Origin: Pedinophyceae sp. YPF-701
Taxonomy: Eukaryota; Chlorophyta; Pedinophyceae
NCBI GenBank assembly: GCA_916048055.1
Contig: CAJZHL010000013.1
Location: 806,001 to 870,000, forward strand
Length of the DNA stretch: 64,000 nt
Direction of reading: 5' to 3'
The notes under the pieces were generated by a model, which was not told where the DNA came from, searched no databases, and saw only the letters and a list, made by a program, of their open reading frames with translations. Shown piece after piece: positions 32,790-44,692 of the stretch (position 1 is the first letter of the stretch; every line of letters begins with the position of its first letter). A program made the position numbers and the translations under genes.

Positions 32790-33545
32790 ATGACAGGCCG
32801 GCAGGGGCGGGCCCCAGACGCGCCGGGGCTGCTGGCGCTGCCCGAGGAGGTCCTGGCGTGCATACTGTCGAGCGAGAGACTGGGTCTGGAGGACGTGGTC
32901 CGCGCGGGGCTGTCGTGCCGAGCGCTGCACGGGGTGGTGCTTGCTCCAGGGTCATCGAGGCGGGCGGTGTGGGGCGCCCTGCTGCGGCGAGACTATCCTG
33001 AGCACGGTCTGAGCGAAGGCGGTGACGCATACGGGGCGTACGCGGACTTGCACGCCCCTGGGCGCGCGAAGAGGCTCAGGGAGGCCAGGCAGCGAGCCAC
33101 CCTGGCGTGGCTGGACGTTCAGGCAGCGCGTTCGGAGAGCCAGCGCGCCGACAGGGAGGTCAGCCGCGAGGTATCCAAGGAGAAGGGGCTCGAGAAGCAG
33201 CTGGAGCGCCTGAAGCAGCTCCACGCCGCGGCAAGAGCGATGCAGTGCGCAGGGGTGGGCGCGAGAGTCGCACACGAGCACTGGGAGGCGCAGCTGGCGT
33301 CGGAGCCGGGGGGCGCGGCCGCGGTCGAGGGGCGCCTGCGAGCGGCCAAGCAGGACCTCGGGGGCGCGCGGGCGACGGCCCGCTGCCTCCTCAAGAGAGC
33401 TGAGAACGCGCACCTGCGGCTGAAAGGTGCGCGACGAACCCGCGCTCCTGGGGCCGTTCGCATCGCGCAGCGCGTCGCCGAGGACGCGCTGGGCGTGGGC
33501 CGGACGCGCGCTCGCCACGGGAGCACCTGCGACGTTGCTGGCTGA
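32790..33545 (+). CDS. F-box plus coiled-coil protein B
   Basis: 251 residues, no intron. The N-terminal F-box (LLALPEEVLACILS...SCRALHGVVLAPGSSRRAVWGALLRRDYPE) should bind SKP1 in an SCF ubiquitin ligase. Residues ~90-210 are charged and helical with heptads (KEKGLEKQLERLKQLHAAAR, VEGRLRAAKQDLGGARATAR), predicting a coiled coil that could bind a substrate. The last 30 residues are low-complexity. F-box protein A, 1.8 kb upstream, is its partial duplicate. Confidence 0.7.
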   Translation: MTGRQGRAPDAPGLLALPEEVLACILSSERLGLEDVVRAGLSCRALHGVVLAPGSSRRAVWGALLRRDYPEHGLSEGGDAYGAYADLHAPGRAKRLREARQRATLAWLDVQAARSESQRADREVSREVSKEKGLEKQLERLKQLHAAARAMQCAGVGARVAHEHWEAQLASEPGGAAAVEGRLRAAKQDLGGARATARCLLKRAENAHLRLKGARRTRAPGAVRIAQRVAEDALGVGRTRARHGSTCDVAG

Positions 33546-34160
33546 ACTCAAGTTTTATTATACCTCGTACCACGCTGGCAGCGAACGCCTCCCTGAGAAC
33601 ACGCACGGATACGTGCGTCCTCTGCGCGCGGAGGTACATTGCGGTTGCGATCTCCTGCGTGTGGGTTCAGCAGGATGATTGCGGCCCCGTGATCTGGTAC
33701 TCTTGCAGGGCGGGAGGCGAAGCTGGCGTTGCTGGAGTCCACCGCGTACGGGCGGCGCCGCATCGACGACGCGTCGCTGCCGCTGCTGCGGTGGGGAAGG
33801 CGATCGAGCAGCGATGCTGGGCGGGAGGGTGGGGGCTCGCCTCAGGGGGCGCGCGTGGCAGGAGGGGAGCGGGCGCGGGCGGCGACGCGCGGGCGATAGC
33901 AGCGGCGGGGTGCGGCGCTGGCGAGCACCGTCACGCCCGCACGGTCGTTCTCGTTCGGAACAGAATTTTGATAGGGATCTGTTGAGCAAAAGTTGCATGT
34001 TCTACATAGTATTGCCAAGAGCGGCGACGCGCAGCGCCGACGCGCGCACAGTCTCCGTGCTTTTGTAAGCAGAGCGCGCCGTGCGAGTCGATGCGCCCGC
34101 GCGAGGGCTGGTCGCAGCCGTTGACGCAAGTGTGCGGCTCACAAGCGCGGCGCCCGCGTC
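33546..34160. other. Convergent 3' region between F-box gene B and YIPF
   Basis: Both genes point inward. No coding signal is seen; a comparatively AT-rich patch near 33963-34015 may mark a transcript end. Confidence 0.45.
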
Positions 34161-35860
34161 TCACGGGCCGCTATAGTGGAAGAAGTACAGTTTCATGGCG
34201 AGCCCGAGGCCGACGTGCAGCAGCGCGATGGTCAGGAGTATGACATAAGACAGCCCGGTGTCTGACAGCTTGCCGAGGAAGGACCGTCCGACGACGCTGT
34301 TCTCGATCCACTCCTGGGCGTCCGCGATCGCCTGGAGGATGCAGCTGCGGAAGTTGAGCACCAGGAAGATCGCCGACAGCGCCGTCGCCACCGCCACCAG
34401 CACCCACTGCAGCTCCGTGCTCGGGATCACCGACAGCGCCGACACGGGGATGAACGGCGAGAGCGAGTAGCCGTAGATGCACACCAGCGCGATCAGCGGC
34501 TGCGGGGACCGGAAGTACTTCATCACCAGCCAGAACAGCAGGGGAATCACCGTGACGTAGCCGTAGAACAAAATCGCAGAATACGATACCTGCACGGGGC
34601 GGACCGCACGGTCGCGTTCACCACGGGCTGCGGTCGCATCGCGACCGTCTCGGGGGCGGGCGGGGCGGCGCGGTGGGGCGGCCGGGGGGGCGTGTTGTTG
34701 TCGTGTCTGACCTTGTCGACGTCGTAGAACCACGCCCCGGCGCCGGTGCCGTTGTCGCCGTCGCCGCCGTCGGGCTTCGCGGAGCGGAAGTGGTACTCGA
34801 TCCACTCGTGCATGTTGCCCATCACCGCCGCGGAGAACACCAGCGTCGTGGTTACCCAGAACGGGCCGTAGAGGTCCGGGTTGCGCTGAACGGCCTCGAA
34901 GAAGTCCGGCTTCCAGAAATACGCGATCGGATACGCCGCCCTCTGCGCGTCCGCCGCCGAGCGCGCACGGGGTAGATATGTACGATACCGGCGCGCCAGA
35001 CAGGTTTAAAAGAAGGGAGGTGGAAAACGAGGCAGACAGGGGCGGGGGCGGGTCGGAGGGGGCGGAACTCACCCCGAGGACGTCCCGCGTGTCGACGTCG
35101 AAGTAGCCGCGGTAGCGCGCTAGGGAGAAGACCGAGGGCTGCGGCTGCGGTTGGCCTGGGTCGGTGGCGCTGTCGGGGCCCGGGATCGGCCCTGGCGGCG
35201 GGGGTGCCTGCGGGCGAGGACGGCGGCGGGCGCTGGGGCGGTCCCGCCGCGCAGGGGACGGCGCGGCGCGTCCTAGGCCGTTCGCGCGACGCGGTGGGGG
35301 GTCGCTGGAAGAGTGTTGTGTGTTGGGCGTGGGATGGGGCCGCTGGCGTGGGGCTCAGACTGACAGGGGTCGTGTGAGGCGTTCATGTGGGAGATGTGGG
35401 TGAGGAGGTGTTCGTGAGCCGCAACCAGGGCCGCTGGAGCGCCCATGGCGCGCGCGGGCGCGCCCCGCGGTCCGTTTTGTGAAGCTCAGCGCGGGCGTCG
35501 CAGCAGCACGGCGGCGGAAAGGGTCGGCGGAGATGGTTGGCCCGACCGCTGGATACATCGGACGTACGGCCCTTGGTGGGCGCGCGCGAGGCATTGAGAA
35601 GTGGCGCGGAGCGGCCAGCGCGCGGGGGCGAGAGCGCGAGGGCGCTCCGCGTGTCCTGCGGGGCCCGGCGTTCTCACCTGCGCGGTCTTGCCGATCTTGC
35701 CTGTCACCTCCGGCGTGTACTCGTTCTCCTTGAAGCTCAGCACGACGTTGTCGGACGCCGTGGCGCCCCCGCTCCCTCCCGCACCCCCCTCGGCCCCGCC
35801 TTCGCCGAAGGGGTTCTCCTCATACAACATCCCCGCCACATCGCCCTTCTTCGGCGCCAT
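34161..35860 (-). CDS. Yip1-domain Golgi membrane protein (YIPF family)
   Basis: Four exons: 35860-35678, 35144-35073, 34942-34712 and 34589-34161, giving 304 residues, close to YIPF1/2. The 5' end of exon 2 is a tandem acceptor (CCGCAGCCGCAG), so 35138 is an alternative border. The N-terminal ~85 residues are cytosolic and include the conserved RYRGYFDVDTRDVL. The rest holds DLYGPFWVTTTLVFS and four further hydrophobic stretches (ILFYGYVTVIPLLFW, ALVCIYGYSLSPFIPVSAL, WVLVAVATALSAIFLVL, VILLTIALLHVGLGLAM). The YIYGYS-like VCIYGYSLSPFIP motif is the family signature. These proteins sit in ER-Golgi membranes and act with Rab GTPases in vesicle transport. It is divergent from nucleoplasmin-like gene A. 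Confidence 0.9.
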
Positions 35861-36296
35861 TCCTCCCCTATCGCCACACCCCTACCTCCGCTCCCCCTCA
35901 CACCACGCCAGACAGAGCAATGGGCCTCCCAGCTGCAAACTAGCGCCGTTCTCCTCCACCACGGGCTATTTACCGGCCAGCCGAGTCGCCAGGGGCATTC
36001 TGGCCACACAGGCCGCGCCGGCGCGCCGAACGTCGACCCGCCGCGGAGCGCGGGCTGTCCGGGACAGACTGACGAGGGGAGGTCCCCAATACCATGTGCG
36101 TCCCTGGGGTCCGTGCGGGGCCGAGGACGTTGCGGCGACGGCCCGCTGCGTCGGCTGAATCCGTCGGGAGCTTCCGGGCTCTGATGGCATCTCGTCACGC
36201 CCTTGCGGGCCCGCCTGAAGACAGCTCCGTTGGGCCTGAGCGACTGTTCGGACGATGCTACATGGCAGGATGTCGCGAGGCGCTGCGTTGCCCGGC
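35861..36296. promoter_or_regulatory. Divergent promoter region YIPF/nucleoplasmin-like A
   Basis: This 436-bp gap lies between two start codons on opposite strands and should hold both promoters. No known motif was recognised. Confidence 0.45.
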
Positions 36297-37516
36297 ATGG
36301 AATTCTGGGGGGCGTCGATAGAGGCCGACGGCCTCGACGTGGCGGCCGGCGCGCAGGGGGATGGGCGCGGTGTGCTGTCGACGGTGCACATCACCAACGT
36401 GGTGCGTGGACGGCGCAAACGATCGCGCCGTGACTGTTGGTACATTGTCGATGAAGTTTCTGCTTCGGGGGCAGCCCATGTCCTGTGTGCTCGCGTCGTG
36501 GGCGCTACAGCCGCGGTCAAAAGCCCGTAGCGTTTGCGACGCCCCGGTGCGGCCAGAGAGCCCTTCTTACTCCGCGCCGACGATGCATTTTGGATGGCTC
36601 TATGGCGATGATATCGGTCATATCGCACTTTCAGACCAAGCAGGGCCGCACGGGCCACGGCGCGGCGTCGAGCTGCAACGTGCTTGCCCTCCCACCGGGC
36701 TCGTTGACCGTGCTGCATGGGATCCCGCCGCTCTGCTTGAAAACTGTGGTATGACCGCACGCTGTCCGCTCCAGCTGCGACGCGAATGATCGCGTGGGCG
36801 AGGCGGAGCGCCGATTGCGCACTGTGCAGCCAACCGCCCCTGCGCAGGCCCTTGGAGACAGACTCGCGTTCGCGAAGGAGCTCCCCGTGACGGTTTATCT
36901 CGAAACACGCGACGGCGCGCGCCACACCCTCGGCACGCTGGAGCCGGGCAAGTGCGAGCAATTCCAGGTGGGTACAGAGCGTTCAGCCCACACGCAGCCG
37001 CCGGACCTCGCATTCACCGATCCCCCCCCGCTGCTCCCTCTCCATCTCAAACCGCGCCAGCACGTGCCGCGCATTTCGCTCAGCCGTCGCTCAAACAAAC
37101 CCGAGGCCACACACTTGCGCTGTTCAGCAGTGAACCGGTTGCACCGCAGCCGACGCGCGGAATGTGCGGTATTCTGTGCTCTCCAGGTGGACATCACGGT
37201 CCCAACTGCCTTCCGGCTCTCCCACACGGGGCGCGGCTTCGTGTCCGTCACCGGCGTCAAGACCACCACCGTGCTCAGTGAGCCCCCGGGCGCGCCGCCG
37301 GCGCACCGCGAGATCGCGCAGGACCGCACGGCGGAGTGCAGCTGGTCGCCGGTGCTGGACGCGCGCGCGCCCGCCGGCAAACGAGCCCAGCGGTGTTCGG
37401 GGGACGCAGAGTCGAGCGATTGGGAGATATGGGGCATTCGGCCGGTCGACGACAAGGAGACGGGGGGCGCGGACACGTCGCACACCGCGCAGAAGGTCCC
37501 GGCGCACGGCGCGTGA
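36297..37516 (+). CDS. Nucleoplasmin-like domain protein A (short paralog)
   Basis: Exons 36297-36401, 36848-36967 and 37187-37516 give 184 residues, all phase 0. The start MEFWGASIEADG and the segments VHITNV|ALGD, VTVYLETRDGARHTLGTLEPGKC and VDITVPTAFRLSHTG...VTGVKT form the nucleoplasmin-like beta-barrel. This fold occurs in plant HD2-type proteins and in insect and fungal FKBP39/46-type immunophilins. Such domains form pentamers and bind histones in the nucleus or nucleolus. Unlike its neighbour B, it has no long acidic tract and no C-terminal domain; after the barrel come ~70 low-complexity residues with a small acidic patch (ESSDWEIWG). It may be a truncated duplicate of B or a specialised form. 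Confidence 0.75.
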
Positions 37517-38515
37517 GGCGCCGCGCCCGGCCGCGGCGCGGAAGCATGCCCAAACGACACAGGATGCCTTGACTAACTCATCACCGTCTTGCACACCAAC
37601 CAAGGCACCACGCATGATTCAACGGAAGACCGGGATGCGTCCCGCATGAGCAAGTAGCCACTAGGCGCACGGAAGATGGATCGCGACTGGCGATGGAACG
37701 CAGGTCGACACCCAATGAGGTCTCTGCCGCATCGCCGTAGTGAGCGACTCCGTCTGCTTCGTGCGCGGCCGCGGCGAGGGCCCGGCCGCCACGCAGAGGG
37801 TCAATATCGTAGCACGCTATCGCGCGCTCTCACGCGCAGCGAGGCCTTACGTCACACCAGATGGCGGAGGTCCTTCAGAGTTGCCGAGCGACGGAGCTGG
37901 GGCTCGCGGAAACCGCGCGATCAAATACAGTACTGTGAGCATATATCTGACGCGCCTCGCGAGAGCTAGCGGCCAGCGAGCCACCCCTCGCAGACGCAGG
38001 TGTTTGCCGACGCCAGGGGTCGCGCGTGGCGTGTGCCGCGCGGCGAGTAGCTCCGCTGCGCACTCCGCGCGACGTGCCCGCGCAGCTCCGCGCCGCGATA
38101 CGACGCCGCTCTTCCCCGGGCGCCCGCAAGCCCGCACGCCGTGACGCTGCGCAGGCGCTCGGGCTGCTTGCCGCCCGCCGCGTCCGGGAACGTCCCGCAC
38201 GGAGCGGCCAAGGCCTGCGGGTTGCGACGCAGATGGTTGCTGCGCGCTGCGCAGCGACGTTTCGTGGATCTCGGACGCCGCGTGGCTTCTTCAGGAAGAA
38301 AACAAGACCCCCTTATTCAGGGCCCGCGCGCCGCGCCCCGAGCGCCCGTGCGACAATGCGCCGCGCAGCAGGCAGCCGCCGCACACTGCGACCGTGGAGA
38401 AGCGGCATCGCGCCCCCCGACGCAGGCCTTCAGCGCGGCTCGTTCGTAGCTGCACTGCTACCACCGTGGCAGCACCGTTTGCGGCGGCCGGGTCGTTTGA
38501 GAGGCGGACGCGATC
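37517..38515. other. Spacer between the two nucleoplasmin-like genes
   Basis: The ~1 kb should contain the end of gene A and the promoter of gene B. No copy of the neighbouring genes and no other gene was recognised. Confidence 0.4.
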
Positions 38516-40547
38516 ATGGACGGCTCGGACGAGTTCCCAACGTCCTCGCTGGACTTCTGGGGCGTCGAGGTGCCCGCGGACAAGGCCGGAGTCAAGTGCA
38601 GTGTGGACAACAACGAGAATTTCTACGAAATGCTCCACATCACCAACGTGGTGCGCTGCCCGCTGACTCAGGGGTATAACAGGCGTGTTTCGAGGCGCCG
38701 GGGGTGTCGCGGGGCGCCCACGGCCGTCCCGCGCGACGTGTCGGGGCTAGGGCTGCGAGAGCGTGCTGCTCTGGCGGCCGATGGCGCCGGGAGTCGGACG
38801 GGGCCTGGGCGGTCCGTGCGGCGCCGCTGCGGGACAGACCTTCGTGCGGATATGGAATCCGCGGTGGTTTGGACTTGAATCTGACGTGCGTGGGGCCTGA
38901 GCGGACGTGCTCCCTCTGGCGGCACGGTGCAGGCTTTGGGGGAGAGCGCGGACAAGGGGAAGCGCGTGACGGTGTCGCTGGAGACGAACGGACAGAAGCA
39001 CGTCATCGGAACGCTCGAGCGGGGAGTCTGCGAGCAGTTCCAGGCGCGTGGCACCGTAACCGGCTCCCTTGCACCGCCCTACAGCACGGAGCGCCTCTCC
39101 GCCTCGCAAACGGCCTATATCGGCGGCTCGCGCAGCCACACACATCAATCACATCGCCCCTACACGCCCTCTCCAACGAAACCGCCGCTCGGCGCCGAAC
39201 GGCCCCGCCAGCGCCGCCACACAAAGCACCTGCCACAACGACGAGCGCAGACGTCCGCCGTCGCGCCGCGGCGCGCGCCGACCGCGCCCCGGCCCACCGT
39301 CCGCGCCTTGCCCCACCGCAGGTCGACCTGGCGATGCCGAAGGACTTCCGGCTGGTCCACAACGGCGCGCACCCCATCAGCGTTCTCGGATACCGCACCG
39401 TCACGGCCTTCGATGACGTCTCGGACCTCTCCGACATGGAAGAGGACGGCGCCGCGGAGCTCCTCGCCGAGCCGCCTCGCAAGGTGCGCGGATCCCTCAC
39501 GCCAAGACCCCCCCCCCCTTTTTTCTTTTTTCTTTCTGGCTCCTACTTGAGCCGGGAGCGCCCTTCCTGCGACGCACCCCCGGCGCGCTGGACCCCGCCG
39601 TCACTACCTTCGCAGGGCTCGCCGCTGCGACTCGTCGCGGCGCGCACGGCGGCGCTTTTCCGACCATCCGACGCGCGCCCGCGTGTGCCGCCGCGCAGGT
39701 CGCCATGCAGGGGCCCGCGGGCGACAGCGACGAGAGCGACGAGAGCGACGAGAGCGACGAGAGCGGCGAGAGCGACGAGGACAGTTCGATTCCGTCGCAG
39801 CTGGACCCCGAAGACGAGGTCTTTGAATTGGAGTATGACAGTGAGGATGCGGACCGGGAGCTGAAGCTGGGGGGCGCGGGCGAGGAGGAGGACGAGGACA
39901 GCAGCGACGACGAGGACTACGTGGCGGCGGAGAAGGGGTCGGACAGCGACGACAGCGACGACTCGGGCTCGAGCGACGGGGAGGGGGGGAGTGACAGCGA
40001 GTCCGACGGGGAGGAGGAGGGGGAGTCCGAGTCCGACGAGGAGCGGCTGGCGAAGCCCGGGATGAAGAAGGTCGCCGCGATGGCGCGGGCGGGCGGGGAG
40101 TCGGACAGCGAGGAGGAGGACGACGATGAGGAGGGGGGTGTTGATGACGCGAGCGACAGCGAGAGCGGGAGCGAGAGCGAGAGCGAGAGCGAGAGCGAGG
40201 AGGAGGAGCCCGTGGTGAAGAAGAAGCGCGCGGCGCCGGCGCCGGCCACGCCAGCCACGGGGAAGAAGAAGGTGCGCTTCGAGGGGGGGGAGTCTGACAA
40301 GACCCCCGCGAAGAAGACCCCCGGGAAGGCGCCGGCGACGCCCGCGACGCCGATGGAGGGCTCCGGGGGCGCTGCGGAGTACGAGCGGCGGCTGGCGGAG
40401 TTCCTGCGGGACAACAAGGGATCTGCGAAGCTGTCACTGCTGGGGGCCAAGGTGAAGAAGCCCGCGGACGTCAAGGCCAAGCTGAAGAACTTCGTGGCGG
40501 CGTCGAAGAAGTTCAAGGTCACCGGCGACGACGTGGCGCTCGCGTGA
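38516..40547 (+). CDS. Nucleoplasmin-like histone-binding protein B (HD2/FKBP39 type)
   Basis: Exons 38516-38650, 38933-39043, 39322-39483 and 39699-40547 give 418 residues. All junctions are phase 0. Intron 2 has a GC donor (TTCCAG|GCGCGT), fixed by comparison with paralog A, which has CAG|GTGGGT at the same site. Residues 1-135 are the nucleoplasmin-like barrel (LDFWGVEVPAD, LHITNVALGES, VTVSLETNGQKHVIGTLERG, FRLVHNGAHPISVLGYRT). Residues ~140-300 are a very acidic Asp/Ser/Glu tract (SDESDESDESDESGESDED) for basic partners such as histones. A Lys/Pro/Thr-rich stretch follows (KKVRFEGG, KKTPGKAPATPATP). The last ~55 residues (YERRLAEFLRDNKGSAKLSLLGAKVKKP...) look like a small helical domain with the LGxKVxxP pattern. 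It probably acts in the nucleus or nucleolus. Confidence 0.85.
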
Positions 40548-40745
40548 GGCGCGAGGTGGTTGCGCGACGCTGACGTCGCGCCGTTGCGCTGCGTGCGCGG
40601 CGCGCGTGTGACGTCGTGGACGCGCGCCTCGTGCTCGGCGTGCTCGACAACATATACATCACATCGCCGCGCGCCAGGCACGCAGCGCGCCGGAATTCCG
40701 TCAACCCCGCACACACAAGCACGGCTCCGCGGGCCGGACCGCGCT

Positions 40746-41944
40746 CTACTCGTCGGCGTGCGCGCCCGGCACCGTCACGACGAGCCCGAGCGCCCCGTTC
40801 GGCCCCATCGCCCGTCCGTACGCTGCAACATCGAGCCCCTTTTCCGTCGCGCCGGCGTCGCGCAGGACCTTCTCCGCGACCGCGTTCACCTCGTCCTTGG
40901 ACATGTGCGACCCCGTCATCATCTCGAGCATGATGACCAGGTCCTCCCGGCCCACCCACCCGTCACGGTCGACGTCGTACACTTGAAACATAAACGCGAT
41001 TTTCGCCTGACGCGAAGCCTTCGCGCTGAACGCCGACAGCAGGCGCGCGTACTCCTGCGAGCGACGGAGAAGGCGGCCGCGGTTCGCGGCCGTCGCGTGC
41101 CGCTATGCCGCAATGCGGGCGTGTGCGGTGCGGGGGGGGGAGGTTCCGGGCTCCGGGCGGTCGGCTGCCGCGGCGGGGGAGTGTTCGGGACCTCGCAGTC
41201 TGCGTGGTGGTCGGCGGGCGGCGCGGACCTTGAAGTTCACGCCCGCGAAGAGGTTGACGAGCCGCTGGGACAGGGGATTGATGGAGACCTCCGGGATCTT
41301 CTCGATCTCGTCTTTCGAGAGGTAACCCTTGGACTTCATGTCGAGCTTCTTGAACCGAGCGTACAGCGACAAAATCTCCGACTGCGAGGCGCGGCGTCGC
41401 GGCTCGGAGCGGCGGGTGATTGCGCTGGTGGAAATGTGCGATGCTGGCCGGTGCAGGCGGTCGCGAGGGAGCTCCGACGGCGCAGTCGCACGTGGAGCAG
41501 CAATGCGTTCAGCGAGGCGGGCTGGATGCGAGCAAGTCGACGCGGAACGGCGTCGCGGAGGCGCAAGCAGCGTGCAGCGCGCAGGTGCGAGGCGCGCGCA
41601 CCTGGCTAAAGAATCCGTCGCAGTACGCCTGGATGTCTTCGACATCGTACTGGGTCAAACCTCCGCTGATGACCTGCGCGAGCGGACACGAGCACCGCTC
41701 GCGGCGCGTTCGAATCCCCAAGTGCCGCACGGGAGCGTTGCGGGCGAATGCGGCGCGCGCGGTCGATCCGCCGGCGCCTCGACGGGCGCCCACGGACGTT
41801 CGGGTGGAGCACGATCACGACAAGCGCGTGCGGCGCCCGAGGCCGTGCCGAGGCGTGCGCACAGGCACCATGGGAGGGTGGGTTTCGCCAGGGCTGCGCT
41901 GACGGCCAGGGCGAGCATTGTGGTCGCGGCTGCACCTGCCCCAT
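40746..41944 (-). CDS. Calcineurin B homologous (CHP-like) myristoylated EF-hand protein
   Basis: Exons 41944-41936 (nine bases, ATGGGGCAG), 41673-41602, 41381-41229 and 41054-40746; 180 residues, all phase 0. Joining the tiny first exon to exon 2 gives MGQVIS, a classic N-myristoylation signal. LTQYDVEDIQAY, LYARFKKLD, KIPEVSINPL, VNFKEYARLLSAFS, FMFQVYDVDRDGWV and VIMLEMMTG follow the calcineurin B/CHP pattern. EF-hand 1 (DMKSKGYLSKDE) lacks the usual Ca ligands at positions 3 and 5. EF-hand 2 is shortened as in CHP. EF-hand 3 (DVDRDGWVGRED) is intact, and EF-hand 4 is degenerate. CHP proteins bind Na/H exchangers or regulate kinesins and calcineurin; which applies here is unknown. The 3' end converges on nucleoplasmin-like gene B, 198 bp away. 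Confidence 0.85.
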
Positions 41945-42413
41945 TCTCTATGTCGCTATCGCGCCCGCACGGGTGGTGTTCCGCGGTAGGCGTCCGCGTC
42001 GTCCACGTCCGCGGCGATCCACTCCTCTGCGACACAAAAGACAGCTCCGGCGACGGAGGAAGGCGCGAATCTGGTGGTTCTGGATCGCGATGGACGCCTC
42101 CGACTGCCCTCGGTACTGGCAGGGGAGCGCGAGCCGCACAGACCAAGCACCGCGGGGCTCGCGATGGGCTTGTGCCCCTCTCGGAGTGTCCGGTCGCGGT
42201 CGCGCGGGTCCAAGGCGCGCGAGCGCCCCTGGCACGGAACATTCGCGCGGTTGGAAACCCCTCATTTGAGTGCGCCAGTTCGCTCGACGCGCCCGCATAG
42301 AGAGACGCGAGGAGAGCCGCGGGGAGGACACGAGCGCGGGGCATTGCAGAGAGCAGGCTCTCGAGGCGTTTCAAACGGCGGTTGGAGCGCGCGCGGCCAC
42401 ACGCCTTGCCACG
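41945..42413. promoter_or_regulatory. Divergent promoter region CHP-like/RAB1
   Basis: 469 bp separate the opposite start codons. This should hold both promoters; nothing specific was recognised. Confidence 0.45.
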
Positions 42414-43898
<1,485 letters not shown>

Positions 43899-44692
43899 CT
43901 CAGGGAGGGGGGTTGGAGATCTGGCGCGGGGGGGGGTCTGTGCGGTTGCTGGGCTGGCGCGCTGCGCCGCTGCTGTGTGACTGCGAGAGGCGCGCGGAGG
44001 CAGCTGGTCACGGGGCAGCTGGTTTCCGGATAGGGATAGGGCTGGCATGCACCCCCGCGAGTGAAACGGCACTTCCCGGCGTCACTCACGCAGCATTCCA
44101 TCGAGGGTCCAGGCTCCGGGAGGGAGCAGAGGTTCCTGCGCGACCCGCCGAAGCGCGCGTTTGCAGAGACGCAGGGCGCGCGGCACGTGCGTGTCGGCGA
44201 CGGTCGTTGGCGAGACACATCGGCATGGCACGTCTTACAGCGACTTGCGGGCGAGAAGCGTTGCGCGGATGTGCGCGCGTGGGCCGCCGCGGGCCAGCAA
44301 CAACAAGGAGGGGGGGTGTGGGGGTGTGAGGGTGGTGCAAAGTTTGTCATCTACCACAGGTGCCACATGCGGTCCTGGCCGTTGAAGATGACGTGGGGCT
44401 GCAGCACGGTGATGTAGGGAGCCGCGGTCGGTCCGGCGCCGTGGGACGCGCGGGCGCCGCGGCGAGTGTCGTGTCAAAACAGATGGTGCGCGTCGTGCGA
44501 CGCAAACTGGTGTTGGCGAGGGGGGGAGTCAAGGGGGGTGTCTCGATTTGCATGCGCCGACGCAGCGCTCTCAGTGCGCATCACGTGCTCGAGCGCGGTC
44601 GGGGGACGGCGGCGGGGGGTCAGTTCCGTTCCCGCACCACGCTCTCCACTGCTCCAGGGCGAGACGGGCCGTCCGCGGTCCGGCCGTGCCTC
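43899..44692. other. Convergent 3' region RAB1/MYB
   Basis: No certain gene is seen. A 34-codon open frame on the minus strand (about 44453-44352), ending in a protein-like tail (APYITVLQPHVIFNGQ...), follows the MYB stop; no proper acceptor joins it to MYB in frame. Confidence 0.45.

Noticed and set aside
37517-38515. Possible extra gene between the nucleoplasmin-like genes
   Set aside because: Overlapping open frames are Arg/Ala/Pro-rich background and show no family motif or good splice pairs.
39705-40215. Asp/Ser/Glu repeat DNA as simple satellite
   Set aside because: It is in frame between the nucleoplasmin-like barrel and a conserved C-terminal domain, so it is coding sequence of the acidic tract.
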